The notes: generated from the sequence alone by a model not told the origin. A stretch of 64,000 nt of DNA from DASUPK01 sp963774305 (GCA_963774305.1 CAVZEM010000001.1:62001-126000), one strand, 5' to 3'; positions 1 through 8,305 are shown, numbered from the stretch's first letter. Numbers and translations are program-made.

Positions 1-2
1 TC

Positions 3-1664
3 GTTCGCCGGCTGATCGAGCGGATCGGCTTCCGCCGCCACCGGCTGTTCGCCGCCCATCCCGAGGCGGCCGAGCGGCTTCGGAACCTCTCGCGGCTGGG
101 CGAGCTCGCCGCCGCCTGGACTCGCCGCGAGCCGACCGGGTCGAACCGGGACTTCGTCCGCTATCTCGTGGCCGTCTCGGAGGCCGGCGTCGCGCCCGTC
201 GAGGAACCGGGCGAGCCGATGGCCGAGGCCGTCCGGGTGATGCCCCTGGAGCGGACCAAAGGACTCGAGTTCTCACACGTCTACATCGTCGGGCTGCACG
301 CCGGGGCGATGCCCGGCGCCGAGCCGGCCGGCCCACCCGTCGTCCCGACCGGGGTCGGTGGCGGCGGGCCGTCCCACGAGGATGAGCAGCGGCGCCTGCT
401 CTACGTAGCGATGACCCGCGCGAACGACGAGCTGGTCCTCTCGAGGCCGGCGGCGACCGAGGCGGGCAACGTTCGCCCGTCGCCGCTCTACGAGGACGCC
501 CGCGCGGTGCTCGACGCGAGCGAGCAGGAGCACGGCGAGGAGCTCTTCGGGCCGGCGGAGGGGCTGCAGGCCACCTACCGGATGATTCAGGACGAGGTGC
601 TCGAGGAGGCCTGGCGCGCCGGCGGAAAGCTGCGCGAGCCTCGCCTCGACACCTACGTCGACGTGACCCGCGCGGTCGCCCGGTTCCTGGAGCTGGTCAA
701 GCTGGCCGGCCTGATTCAGGGATCGAGCGAGGAACCCGTCGCCGATGCGCTGGCCGCGATCAACGACCTGCTCGAGCACGCCATCTCCCCCGAGCAGCGC
801 ACGGCCCTGCGCGACTCCGGGCTCGACGCCTACCTGCTCGACGAGGAGGGCGCGGCCAAGCGGAGGCGGGAGCTGATCGAGCAGCGCGACGAGCCGTCGC
901 TCGAGGCATTCCTCCCCCGGCGTGGCGAGGGGCTCGCGCTCTCTGCCACCGACATCACCCTCTACCGCACCTGCCCGCTGAAGTACAAGTTCGCGCGAGT
1001 CTTCGGGATTCCGCAAGAGACGACGATCAACCAGCGGTTCGGGATCGTCATCCACCAGGTGCTGGAGCGCTTCCACGGGAACCAGACGGCGGGTGAGGGG
1101 GATAGCGAGGCGGGCAGCCTCGAGCACCTGATGTCTCTCTTCGCCGCCGCCTGGCGGCGCTCGGGGTTCGGGGAGTCAGACGACGAGCTCCAGTTCCGTG
1201 AGAAGGCGATCGAGGCGCTCCATCGCTATCACGCCCGGGAGGTGGCGAGCGGCTCCCATCCGCGCTGGGTCGAGCGCAAGTTCGACTTCCGGATCGGACC
1301 CCACCACCTCCGCGGCCGCGTCGACCGGGTCGACCAGCTGCCGAGCGGCGGCTACGAGCTGATCGACTACAAGACGGGGGACCCCAAGCCCGCCCGCGAG
1401 CTCGAGTCGGACGTGCAGCTCGCGATCTACCGGCTGGCGGCCAGGGAGGCATGGCGGCTCGAGGGGGCGGCCGGCAGCTACTGGTACGTGCTCGCGGACG
1501 AGAAGGTCGCGGTCGGGGGCTCGCCGGACGATCTCGAGCGGGTCGAGAGCGTCGTCCTCGAGGTGGGAGAGGGAATCCTCGGCCAGGACTTCGAGCCGCG
1601 GCCCTCGCCGGAGATCTGCTCGTGGTGCGACTTCCGGCTGATCTGCCCGGCCTCCGAAGCGTGA
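3..1664 (+). CDS. UvrD-like helicase / RecB-family nuclease fusion (5' end outside window)
   Basis: The frame is open from the first bases of the window to the stop, so the gene is cut by the window edge; 553 residues are visible. The first part carries late UvrD/PcrA (SF1A) motifs: TKGLEF, then RRLLYVAMTRA (motif VI, Arg finger). The last ~250 residues are a PD-(D/E)XK nuclease, with IHQVLERFH, GRVDRVD, ELIDYKTG and QLAIY. A Cys in RTCPLKYKF and three in CSWCDFRLIC look like the 4Fe-4S-binding set of AddB/Cas4-type nucleases. The layout matches actinobacterial AdnA/AdnB-like or RecB-like end-processing enzymes in double-strand break repair. Which subunit it is cannot be told without the N-terminus. 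Confidence 0.85.
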   Translation, partial: VRRLIERIGFRRHRLFAAHPEAAERLRNLSRLGELAAAWTRREPTGSNRDFVRYLVAVSEAGVAPVEEPGEPMAEAVRVMPLERTKGLEFSHVYIVGLHAGAMPGAEPAGPPVVPTGVGGGGPSHEDEQRRLLYVAMTRANDELVLSRPAATEAGNVRPSPLYEDARAVLDASEQEHGEELFGPAEGLQATYRMIQDEVLEEAWRAGGKLREPRLDTYVDVTRAVARFLELVKLAGLIQGSSEEPVADALAAINDLLEHAISPEQRTALRDSGLDAYLLDEEGAAKRRRELIEQRDEPSLEAFLPRRGEGLALSATDITLYRTCPLKYKFARVFGIPQETTINQRFGIVIHQVLERFHGNQTAGEGDSEAGSLEHLMSLFAAAWRRSGFGESDDELQFREKAIEALHRYHAREVASGSHPRWVERKFDFRIGPHHLRGRVDRVDQLPSGGYELIDYKTGDPKPARELESDVQLAIYRLAAREAWRLEGAAGSYWYVLADEKVAVGGSPDDLERVESVVLEVGEGILGQDFEPRPSPEICSWCDFRLICPASEA

Positions 1665-1676
1665 TCTAACTCACAC

Positions 1677-1711
1677 GTACATTTGTACACGTTTGTGGTA
1701 CATTTGTACAC
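1677..1711 (+). promoter_or_regulatory. Tandem palindromic operators upstream of the SMR efflux gene
   Basis: The 14-mer GTACATTTGTACAC occurs twice exactly, at 1677-1690 and 1698-1711. Each copy contains the perfect dyad GTACA-TT-TGTAC. Their centres lie 21 bp apart (two helical turns), so two dimers would sit on the same DNA face. The second copy ends 4 bases before the ATG of the efflux gene, so a bound protein would block transcription or initiation. The TetR-family gene two positions downstream is the obvious candidate ligand; that link is inference. Confidence 0.7.
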
Positions 1712-1714
1712 ATC

Positions 1715-2038
1715 ATGTTGGCCTGGACCTATCTCTCAGCGGCGATCGCGACCGAAGTGGTCGGCACCGTCTTCCTGCGCTACACCGAGGGGTTCACGAG
1801 GCCGGCTCCGTCGATCCTGGTGCTCGTCACCTACGTGCTGTCGCTCTGGCTGACGGCGCTGGCTCTCAAGCAGCTTGAGATCAGCCTGGCGTACGCGGTC
1901 TGGGCCGGTGTCGGCACCGCCGCGGTAGCGGTGATCGGCATGGCCGCGCTCGGCGAGTCCGTCAACGCCCTCAAGCTGGCGAGCATCGCGCTAGTCATCG
2001 GAGGCGTCGTCGGGCTCAATCTCTCCGGCGCGAACTAA
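1715..2038 (+). CDS. SMR-family small multidrug efflux protein
   Basis: This 107-residue protein has four hydrophobic segments (about 3-20, 34-52, 58-80 and 86-104). It keeps the key residues of EmrE at the same numbers: Glu14 in the first helix (IATEVVG), and Tyr60 and Trp63 in AYAVWAGVG. Such proteins are antiparallel dimers in the inner membrane that exchange protons for cationic drugs or guanidinium compounds. The gene ends 6 bases before the TetR gene, and the pair probably forms a self-regulated operon behind the tandem operators. Substrate cannot be read from sequence. Confidence 0.9.
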   Translation: MLAWTYLSAAIATEVVGTVFLRYTEGFTRPAPSILVLVTYVLSLWLTALALKQLEISLAYAVWAGVGTAAVAVIGMAALGESVNALKLASIALVIGGVVGLNLSGAN

Positions 2039-2044
2039 TCTGCG

Positions 2045-2638
2045 ATGGCAATGGCTACCGCGGAGCAGGCGACGCAGGGGCGCCGCGAGCAGATCCTCGA
2101 GGCGACGCTGCGCGTCATCGGGCGGGACGGCCGCGAGGCGGTGACGCACCGGGCCGTCGCCGAGGAGGCCGGGGTGCCCCTCGGCTCGACGACCTACTAC
2201 TTCGACTCCCGGGACGACCTCCTCGGTCAGGCTCTCGAGCACGTGGCCGCGCAGGAGGTCGAGCGCTATGGCCGTCTGGGCGAGGAGCTCCGCTCCGTCA
2301 AATCGGGGCGGGAGCTCGCCGACCGGCTGATCTCCGAGCTGGTCGCGGCGGCCGAGGACCGGGTTGCCTATATCGCCGAGTACGAGCTCTGGCTCGAGGC
2401 CGGGCGGCGGCCCGACCTCCGCGATGCCGCGCAGAGCTGGTGCAACGCCGAGCAGCGGTCGGTCGCTGGTGCACTCGAGGCACTGGGGAGCTCCGATCCG
2501 CGGGCCGATGCCAGCTTGGTGGTGGCCGCGATCGACGGCCTCGGCGAGCGGGTTCTCGCCCGGGAGGACGACCCTGCAAAGGCCGCCGAGGAGTTTCGCC
2601 CGGAACTGCGGCGCCTGATCGAGCGGCTAGCCGGCTAG
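2045..2638 (+). CDS. TetR-family transcriptional regulator (efflux-linked)
   Basis: The 197-residue protein has an N-terminal TetR DNA-binding domain (about 14-60) with the typical VTHRAVAEEAGVPLGSTTYYF recognition-helix region shortened here to HRAVAEEAGVPLGSTTYYF. A helical ligand-binding domain follows. Two Met codons (2045 and 2051) are possible starts. It lies directly behind the SMR gene and is probably its repressor, binding the GTACA-TT-TGTAC sites at 1677-1711 and released by an effluxed cation. The ligand is unknown. Confidence 0.85.
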   Translation: MAMATAEQATQGRREQILEATLRVIGRDGREAVTHRAVAEEAGVPLGSTTYYFDSRDDLLGQALEHVAAQEVERYGRLGEELRSVKSGRELADRLISELVAAAEDRVAYIAEYELWLEAGRRPDLRDAAQSWCNAEQRSVAGALEALGSSDPRADASLVVAAIDGLGERVLAREDDPAKAAEEFRPELRRLIERLAG

Positions 2639-2642
2639 GCAA

Positions 2643-2684
2643 GGCGCGGCTTCGCCATCAGATCGCGGCTGCAGCGGCAGCCGC
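2643..2684. terminator. Bidirectional terminator between convergent genes
   Basis: Two hairpins lie between the TetR gene and the convergent PAC2 gene: GGCG-CGGCTT-CGCC (2643-2656) and a perfect 8-bp stem, GCGGCTGC/GCAGCCGC with a 4-base loop (2665-2684). The second reaches into the PAC2 stop codon. There is no T-tract, as is common at this GC content, so factor-independent action is uncertain. Confidence 0.45.
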
Positions 2685-3556
2685 TAGGCGTCCGGGCTGT
2701 CGCCCTGCTGGCGCAGGTAGCGCTCGAAGTCCCGCGCCAGGGATTCGCCCGAGGGGACGTCATCCTCGACGTCGAGGCGGTCCACCTGCTCGGCCTCCAG
2801 GCGCTGGACCAGCTCCTCGATCTCGGGGTTGGCGGCAACCGCGCGGCTCACCTGGCTCTCGTAGGAATCGGACTCCTCCTCGAGCCCGGAGGCCTCCACA
2901 GCCACTCCTACGAGCCCTTCGAGCCGGCGCAGCAGCGCCAGGGCCGCCTTCGGGTTCGGAACCGCGGCGACGTAGTGCGGGACCGCGGCCCAGAGGCTGG
3001 CCGACGGGATTCCACGGCGGCCGCAGGCGTCGTGAAGCACCCCGACCACCCCGGTCGGCCCCTCATAGTTCGAGCGCGCCAGGTCGAGGCGCTCGACGAG
3101 CTCCTCGTCCGAGGCCAGGCCCGTGATCGGCACGGGAAGGGTGTGCGCAACGTCGGCGATCAGGGCGCCGAGGGTGACGACCATCTCGACGCCGAGCATC
3201 TCGGCTGCGTCCGCGATGCCATCGGCGAAGGTCCGCCAGCGCAGGTTCGGCTCGGTGCCCGCGAGCAGGACGAGATCCCGTTCGGCGCCGGCGGGGGTTG
3301 CGGCGAGCAGCACATTGCCGGGCCATTCGATCTCGCGGGTCTCGCCCTCGGTGAGCCGGATCATGGGCCGGTTGGCCTGGAAGTCGAAGAACTCCTCGGG
3401 GTCGATCTGCGCGATCACCTCGGCGTCGAGGGATTCCGCGGCTGTGGTCAGTGCTGTCGTGGCCGAGCCAGCCGCATCGTTCCAGCCGGCGAATGCACAG
3501 ACGAGGACCGGAGATCGAAGCTGCGGAGGCTCGGCCTCCCAGGCGAGCGCGTCCAT
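2684..3556 (-). CDS. PAC2-family protein (proteasome-assembly-chaperone-like)
   Basis: This 290-residue protein resembles the PAC2/DUF75 family: FAGWNDAAGSA near residue 24, an EEFFDFQANRP stretch, then a PNP-like fold with LGALIADVAHT and a C-terminal acidic helical part (about 230-290). In eukaryotes the family helps proteasome assembly. In actinomycetes it usually occurs in proteasome-bearing or mycothiol-using lineages and its role is not settled. No proteasome genes lie nearby. It is divergent from the HD nuclease with about 80 bp between. Confidence 0.8.
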   Translation of the reverse strand: MDALAWEAEPPQLRSPVLVCAFAGWNDAAGSATTALTTAAESLDAEVIAQIDPEEFFDFQANRPMIRLTEGETREIEWPGNVLLAATPAGAERDLVLLAGTEPNLRWRTFADGIADAAEMLGVEMVVTLGALIADVAHTLPVPITGLASDEELVERLDLARSNYEGPTGVVGVLHDACGRRGIPSASLWAAVPHYVAAVPNPKAALALLRRLEGLVGVAVEASGLEEESDSYESQVSRAVAANPEIEELVQRLEAEQVDRLDVEDDVPSGESLARDFERYLRQQGDSPDA

Positions 3557-3636
3557 CGGTCGAGACTAGCGAGTTGGCCCTCGCGGGCACGCCAATTGGT
3601 GTCTCTGGTGTCCGGCCGAGTTTGGAGACTCAGGGA

Positions 3637-4527
3637 GTGGAAGCCACGACAGCGCCCCCTCAGATCGCCGAGCTCCGCCCGGGTCAGCGCTTCCGGGGCA
3701 TCTACGCCTGCGTGCGGAAAGACCGGCTCTCCGCGCGCAACGGCTCCATCTACCTGTCGCTCGAGCTGCGCGACCGAAGCGGGACGATCCCCGCCCGCGT
3801 GTTCCGCGAGGTCGACCGGCTGGCCGGGCGTTTCGAGCGCGGCGCCGCGATCCTCGTCTCCGGCAAGGTCGAACGCTTCCGCGGCCAGCTCGTGGCCGAG
3901 GTGGATGACATCCAGGCGGTCGAGGCGAATGAGCTCGATCCCTCGGTGTTCCTGCCCGCCGCATACCGGGACGCGGAGGAGCTGGAGGGGTTTCTCGAGC
4001 ACCTCACCCGCGAGGTTCACGACGAGCCGCTGCGCCAGGTGGTGGAGCGGGTGCTGTTCACCGAGCCCGTCGCAGCCGAGTTCCGCCGCGCTCCCTGCAC
4101 CAGGGCCGGCCATCACGCCTACGTCGGCGGGCTGGTCGAGCACACCGTCGCGGTCGGCACCCTCGTGGGAGAGGTCTGCCAGCTCCACCCGCGCCTCGAC
4201 TCGGACCTGCTGATGGCGGCGACGTTGCTCCACGACGTCGGCAAGACGCGGGAGTTCAGCTACGGGGCCGAGTTCGGGATCACCGAGGAGGGGCGGCTGA
4301 TCGGCCACCTGGCGCTCGGGGCCGAGATCGTGGGCTCTGCCGCCGGCGGGCTGGCTCCCGACCGCCGCGCCGCGTTGCTCCACTGCGTCCTCTCACATCA
4401 CGGGGCGGACAGGAACCGATCGGGCTCGGGCGGTCGCGGCTTCGGCACTCCCGAGGCGCTGGCCCTCTACCGGCTGAACGCCCTCGACGCCGGGGTCAAG
4501 GGCGCGCTCGAGCACGGCCTCTCCTAG
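3637..4527 (+). CDS. YhaM-like 3'-5' exoribonuclease (OB fold + HD domain)
   Basis: About 296 residues from a GTG start. The frame is open further upstream, but that would run into the divergent PAC2 gene. An OB-type nucleic-acid-binding domain (about 10-90, GIYACVRKDRLSARNG...) is followed by an HD metal-dependent phosphohydrolase domain with HHAYVGGLVEHT, LLHDVGK and LSHHG as metal ligands. This arrangement is that of YhaM/CBF1-type 3'-5' exonucleases involved in RNA turnover. It ends within 4 bases of the convergent exporter half-gene. Confidence 0.82.
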   Translation: MEATTAPPQIAELRPGQRFRGIYACVRKDRLSARNGSIYLSLELRDRSGTIPARVFREVDRLAGRFERGAAILVSGKVERFRGQLVAEVDDIQAVEANELDPSVFLPAAYRDAEELEGFLEHLTREVHDEPLRQVVERVLFTEPVAAEFRRAPCTRAGHHAYVGGLVEHTVAVGTLVGEVCQLHPRLDSDLLMAATLLHDVGKTREFSYGAEFGITEEGRLIGHLALGAEIVGSAAGGLAPDRRAALLHCVLSHHGADRNRSGSGGRGFGTPEALALYRLNALDAGVKGALEHGLS

Positions 4528-4904
4528 TCGGAGCCGTCGGAGGTCCGGACGGACCGGACCACCAGCTGCGCGGCGATCAGCAGCGCCAGCCCGGCGAAGG
4601 TCAACTCCAGTGCGCGCTGGGGGATCGTGTTGGAGGTCACCACTCCGATCGCCACCCCGACGGGCGAAAGTGCACCGATGACCAGCCCCTCCCGCACCCG
4701 GACGTTGCCGTAGCCCCGCTGTCGCCAGACCGCCACCAGCGCGACGGGGACGATCGCCAGCAGCGAGGTCGCTTCGGCGCGCACCTGCGTCTCATCCATG
4801 AAGATCGCCAGCGCCGGCACGAAGAGGATTCCCCCACCGACTCCGAGCAGGCCGCCGATCATCCCGCCGGCGAAGCCCATGATTGCCGCGGCGATCGAGC
4901 TCAC
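4524..4904 (-). CDS. TauE/SafE-family exporter, second half-gene
   Basis: A 126-residue membrane protein beginning with GTG, whose G-T-G-A overlaps the stop of the preceding half-gene. It carries the TSUP signature GGLLGVGGGILFVPAL near residues 17-33 and about four hydrophobic segments, which is one repeat of the usual ~250-residue two-repeat TauE/SafE (DUF81) permease. Family members move sulfite, sulfoacetate or other anions out of the cell. Because the upstream half has the same size and its own signature, the two probably assemble as a heterodimer. A single split permease produced by an old frameshift is the alternative. Confidence 0.75.
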   Translation of the reverse strand: MSSIAAAIMGFAGGMIGGLLGVGGGILFVPALAIFMDETQVRAEATSLLAIVPVALVAVWRQRGYGNVRVREGLVIGALSPVGVAIGVVTSNTIPQRALELTFAGLALLIAAQLVVRSVRTSDGSD

Positions 4905-5257
4905 GACAGGATCAGCTTCGCGGCGATGATTACGAGGAGGCCGGCGAAGAGCAGGGAAATCGTCCGCTCCGGGATGCGCTGCTGCAGAGCCGTCCCCGCG
5001 ATCGCCCCGCCGATCGCCGGGACGCCCACCAGCGCCGCGTTGGGCGGATCGACGTTCCCGTAGAAAGCCTGGAGTGTCACGGCCACCGCCGCGATCACAA
5101 CGATGGCCATCATGCTCGTCCCGGTCGCCTCCCTCGCGCCGTAGCCGAGCCAGACGATCAGCAGCGGGACGATCACGCTGCCTCCGCCGACCCCGAGCAG
5201 GCCACTGAAAGCACCACCCGCCGTGCCGATCGCCGCCAGCTTCAGTGTCCTGGGCAT
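4901..5257 (-). CDS. TauE/SafE-family exporter, first half-gene
   Basis: This 118-residue protein has about four hydrophobic segments and its own copy of the TSUP motif, SGLLGVGGGSVIVPLL, near residues 18-33. ATG was chosen as start because upstream codons run into the divergent trehalose-phosphatase gene 19 bases away. Its TGA stop overlaps the next half-gene's GTG by 4 bases, which favours translational coupling and equal dosage. Ordinary family members carry both repeats in one chain. Confidence 0.75.
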   Translation of the reverse strand: MPRTLKLAAIGTAGGAFSGLLGVGGGSVIVPLLIVWLGYGAREATGTSMMAIVVIAAVAVTLQAFYGNVDPPNAALVGVPAIGGAIAGTALQQRIPERTISLLFAGLLVIIAAKLILS

Positions 5258-5276
5258 GGCGGGCGATACTACGGCG

Positions 5277-6092
5277 ATGCAACCCACGGAGGCAGACGAT
5301 GTGGGGCTGGAGCGGCTGCTCGCACCGCTGAAGCAGGACCCCCGCCGCTCGGCCATCCTGACGGACGTCGACGGGACGATCGCCCCGATCGTGCTCGACC
5401 CCGGCACTGCGGCGGTGCCCGAGCACACGCGCGAGCTGCTGCGGGCGCTGGCCGGGCGGTACGCGCTCGTGGGATGCCTCAGCGGCCGCCGAGCCCTGGA
5501 CGCGCGCCGCATCGTCGGCCTGGAGGATCTGGCCTATTCCGGCAATCATGGCTTCGAGCTGCTGCTGCCGGGCGATGATGAGATGCGCCCTGACCCCTCC
5601 CTCGACGGACACGAGGAGGATGCCCCCAGGTTCGTGGCCGCGCTCGACCGCTCCGAGCTGAAGCGGGCCGGGATCACGACCGAGGACAAGGGGGCTATCG
5701 TCGCGCTGCACTGGCGCGGCGCCGAGAACGAGGGGGCCGCCGAGTCCCTCGCCCACGAGATCGCCAGCGAGGCCGAATGGCAGGAGCTGATCCCGCATCA
5801 CGGGCGCAAGGTCCTCGAGATCAGGCCGAACGTCGCAATCAACAAGGGAATCGCCGTCGCGGCGCTGCTCGCCTCCCGGCCGGTCGACGGCGCGCTGTAC
5901 GGCGGCGACGATCGAACCGACGTCGATGCCTTCACCGCTCTGCGGACGCTGCGCGACGACGGTCAGCTCAGCTCCACCGCGTCCATCGCGGTGGCGTCGG
6001 ATGAATCGCCCCCGGAGGTCTCGCGCGAGGCCGACATAACCGTCGACGGGCCTGAGGGGTTCGTCCGCGTGCTCGAGGCGCTGGCGGAATAG
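5277..6092 (+). CDS. otsB: Trehalose-6-phosphate phosphatase (HAD family)
   Basis: A 271-residue HAD-IIB phosphatase. The nucleophile motif DVDGT is at residues 30-34 (Asp30, Asp32), motif II is CLSGRR, the Lys of motif III is in HHGRKVLEIRP, and motif IV is GGDDRTDVDAF. This is the OtsB pattern, dephosphorylating trehalose-6-phosphate to trehalose, a compatible solute. The upstream ATG that would lengthen it overlaps the divergent exporter gene. No otsA is in the window, so the synthase must lie elsewhere. Confidence 0.85.
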   Translation: MQPTEADDVGLERLLAPLKQDPRRSAILTDVDGTIAPIVLDPGTAAVPEHTRELLRALAGRYALVGCLSGRRALDARRIVGLEDLAYSGNHGFELLLPGDDEMRPDPSLDGHEEDAPRFVAALDRSELKRAGITTEDKGAIVALHWRGAENEGAAESLAHEIASEAEWQELIPHHGRKVLEIRPNVAINKGIAVAALLASRPVDGALYGGDDRTDVDAFTALRTLRDDGQLSSTASIAVASDESPPEVSREADITVDGPEGFVRVLEALAE

Positions 6093-6104
6093 GGTCGCCC
6101 GCCC

Positions 6105-6653
6105 ATGGCCTTCTGCGACCTGCTGCGGATGACGGTCCTGCTTGCTGCGGGCGCCGCGACGGCCCTCGCCGCGATCACCGTGATCTCGGCGAGCGCGGCC
6201 GGCGACACCCTGACCATCTACGTGGCGGCGGTTTGGTGGACCGTGGCCCTGGTGGGAGGCATCGTCCTCGGGCGCCCGTCGCGAGCCGCGGAAGCGATGC
6301 GTCCCGCGCTCACCGAGGCACGGACGGCGACGGCGCTTCCGTCGCTCGGCAACCCCACACGGGCGGCGCTCGCCCGGCTCTGGCCCCTGGCCGCCTTCGC
6401 CGCGATCGCCGGGGGCCTCGGCCTGGTCTACTCGGGCGTCGCCGCGATCGGGGCCGGCTTCGCCCTCGGCGCGGCGCTGACGCTGCGCTCGAGGGAGGGA
6501 GCGGTGGCGGCGATCGAGGAGCGCGATGGCGTGCGCTTCTACGTCGAGCGCGGATCGGCGCTGCAGCCCGTCACGCTGGTGCGTACTCCCGGGCTGCGCC
6601 GGGACCGGCCACCGCCCGGGCATCCGCCTCCGCCGCCGACCGCCCCGGCATGA
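6105..6653 (+). CDS. Small membrane protein of unknown function
   Basis: The 182-residue protein starts 12 bases after otsB and is probably co-transcribed with it. It has four hydrophobic segments (about 8-30, 37-56, 92-110 and 113-128), then a soluble domain with a short charged beta-like part, and a Pro-rich tail (PPPGHPPPPPTAPA). No family was recognised. Its position suggests a membrane role linked to stress or envelope physiology only by association. Confidence 0.6.
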   Translation: MAFCDLLRMTVLLAAGAATALAAITVISASAAGDTLTIYVAAVWWTVALVGGIVLGRPSRAAEAMRPALTEARTATALPSLGNPTRAALARLWPLAAFAAIAGGLGLVYSGVAAIGAGFALGAALTLRSREGAVAAIEERDGVRFYVERGSALQPVTLVRTPGLRRDRPPPGHPPPPPTAPA

Positions 6654-6656
6654 GAC

Positions 6657-6684
6657 GGGCGCGCGACCCGAAGGCCGCGCGCCC
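6657..6684. terminator. Bidirectional hairpin between convergent genes
   Basis: A perfect 9-bp stem GGGCGCGCG/CGCGCGCCC encloses a 10-base loop that can pair further (CC/GG). It sits 4 bases after the stop of the membrane-protein gene and 8 bases before the stop of the convergent MFS exporter gene, so it can end transcription from both sides. No T-tract. Confidence 0.6.
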
Positions 6685-6691
6685 ATCAGCC

Positions 6692-8161
6692 CTAGGCCGG
6701 CGAGGGAGCTGCCTCGGCCGCCTCCGCGTTCGACATCTCGACGTGCGCCTTGCTGTCCCGGGTCCGGATCAGGACCAGGGTGGCGACGACGCCAAGGGCC
6801 GCGATCACCGCGCCGCCCAGGAAGGCGCTCTGGAATCCCTCTGTGAGCGCGTTGGGGAGCGTCGAGTGTCCGCTCGCCAGCACGTTGTCCGTGCGCGTGG
6901 TCGCGATGGTGGACAGCACCGCCAGCCCGAGCGCCCCGCCGATCTGCTGCGAGGTGTTGATCAGGCCACTGGCCAGACCCTGCTCGCGGTCCTCCACCCC
7001 GGAGACGGCCGCGATCGTCGAGGTGACGAACCCGAATCCGAGCCCGATGGCCGCGAGGACCGAGGGGCCGAGGATGTCGGTCAGGAAGCCGCCACCGACG
7101 GACACCTGGCTGAACCAGAGGAGCCCAAGGGAGACGAAGGCGAGGCCGGCCGCCAGAATCGGCTTGAAGCCGAACCGGGTGACGAGCTGGCCACCGAGGC
7201 CGGCCGCGACGATGATCGTCAGGGCCAGCGGCAGATACGAGAGCCCGGCGTGAATCGCGCTGTAGCCGAGCACCTGCTGCATGTACAGGGAGATGAAGAA
7301 GAACATCGAGAACAACGATGCTCCGAGCAGAAGGCCCGAGACGTTTGCACCGGTCAGGGTCCTGAGCCGGAAGATCCGGAACGGGACCAGCGGCGCCTTC
7401 GAGCGCAGCTCGATGGCAACGAACGCGCCGATCAGCGCAGCCGAGACAGCGAGCAGGCCGACGATCTTGGTCGAGCCCCAGCCCGAGTTGCTGGCGTCGA
7501 GGAACGCGTACGCCAGCACCGAGAGCCCCGCCGTCACCGTGACCGCGCCCGCGGCATCGAAGTGGCGGGTGGCGGACTCGGAGCGACTCTCCGGGATCAG
7601 CCCCGGCGTGAAGGCCAGCGCGATCGCTGCCACGGGGACATTCACCCAGAGGACCCATTCCCAGCCGAGGCCATCGGTGAGGATCCCGCCGAGCAGGACG
7701 CCCGCGGCACCGGCCGAGCCGGCGACGGCGCCCCAGGCCCCGAGGGCCTTGTTGCGCTCCGCGCCGTCCTTGAACAGGCTGGTGACGATCGAGAGTGCCG
7801 CCGGCGAGACGATCGCCGCGCCCAAGCCCTGAGCGGCGCGTGCCGCGATCAGCTGTCCCTGGGTCGCCGCGAATCCGGCCGCCAGCGAGGCGGCCCCCAC
7901 CACGAACAGGCCGGTCATGAAGACTCGCCGCCTGCCGAGCAGGTCAGCGGCGCGGCCGCCGAGCAGCAGGAAGCCGCCGAAGGCGATCACGTAGGCGTTC
8001 ACGACCCACGGCAGGTTCTCCTCGGAGAAGTTCAGGCCCTTGCCGATGCTCGGCAGGGCGACGTTGACGATGGATGCATCGAGAACCACGATGAACTGCG
8101 CGACGCACAGCAGGATCAACGCGGTCCAGCGACGGTCTAGATATTCCTGGGCTGTAGTCAT
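6692..8161 (-). CDS. DHA2-family (14-TM) MFS drug exporter
   Basis: The 489-residue protein has a length and hydrophobicity pattern fitting 14 transmembrane helices. Seen motifs are LDASIVNVALPSIG in helix 1 (motif D1), GGRAADLLGRRRVF (motif A, between helices 2 and 3), and GSAGAAGVLLGGILTDGLGW (motif C region of antiporters). This is the EmrB/QacA family of proton-driven drug exporters. It is divergent from a TetR regulator gene, with two palindromic sites in the shared 201-bp promoter region. Substrate unknown. Confidence 0.9.
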   Translation of the reverse strand: MTTAQEYLDRRWTALILLCVAQFIVVLDASIVNVALPSIGKGLNFSEENLPWVVNAYVIAFGGFLLLGGRAADLLGRRRVFMTGLFVVGAASLAAGFAATQGQLIAARAAQGLGAAIVSPAALSIVTSLFKDGAERNKALGAWGAVAGSAGAAGVLLGGILTDGLGWEWVLWVNVPVAAIALAFTPGLIPESRSESATRHFDAAGAVTVTAGLSVLAYAFLDASNSGWGSTKIVGLLAVSAALIGAFVAIELRSKAPLVPFRIFRLRTLTGANVSGLLLGASLFSMFFFISLYMQQVLGYSAIHAGLSYLPLALTIIVAAGLGGQLVTRFGFKPILAAGLAFVSLGLLWFSQVSVGGGFLTDILGPSVLAAIGLGFGFVTSTIAAVSGVEDREQGLASGLINTSQQIGGALGLAVLSTIATTRTDNVLASGHSTLPNALTEGFQSAFLGGAVIAALGVVATLVLIRTRDSKAHVEMSNAEAAEAAPSPA

Positions 8162-8254
8162 CCCCCTGACTCCTTTCGCGATCCGGGGTGTTCGTGCCTT
8201 TCACTCATACGACGAATGGGATTGGCTCAAATGGACAGGTGAGCTATGCTCCAT

Positions 8255-8305
8255 CCGGAACCTGAGTTCCGGTTTCGGTTAGGACTATACGGAATTTCGA
8301 TTCCG
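8255..8305 (+). promoter_or_regulatory. Paired palindromic operators in the MFS/TetR divergent promoter
   Basis: Two dyads of the same design are present. CCGGAAC-CTGA-GTTCCGG (8255-8272) has perfect 7-bp arms and CGGAAT-TTCG-ATTCCG (8290-8305) perfect 6-bp arms, giving a shared CGGAAY-N4-RTTCCG pattern with centres 34 bp apart. Just upstream on the + strand, TTGGCT (8222-8227) and TATGCT (8245-8250) are spaced 17 bp and could be the TetR gene's -35/-10. On the - strand, CTGCAA-N17-TATAGT spans the second site and may serve the exporter gene. Confidence 0.68.

Noticed and set aside
4905..7658. A very long open frame on the - strand continuing upstream of the second exporter half-gene
   Set aside because: It is antisense to otsB, the membrane-protein gene and part of the MFS gene frame; its translation is Arg/Gly-rich low complexity. 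Only the last 126 codons make sense.
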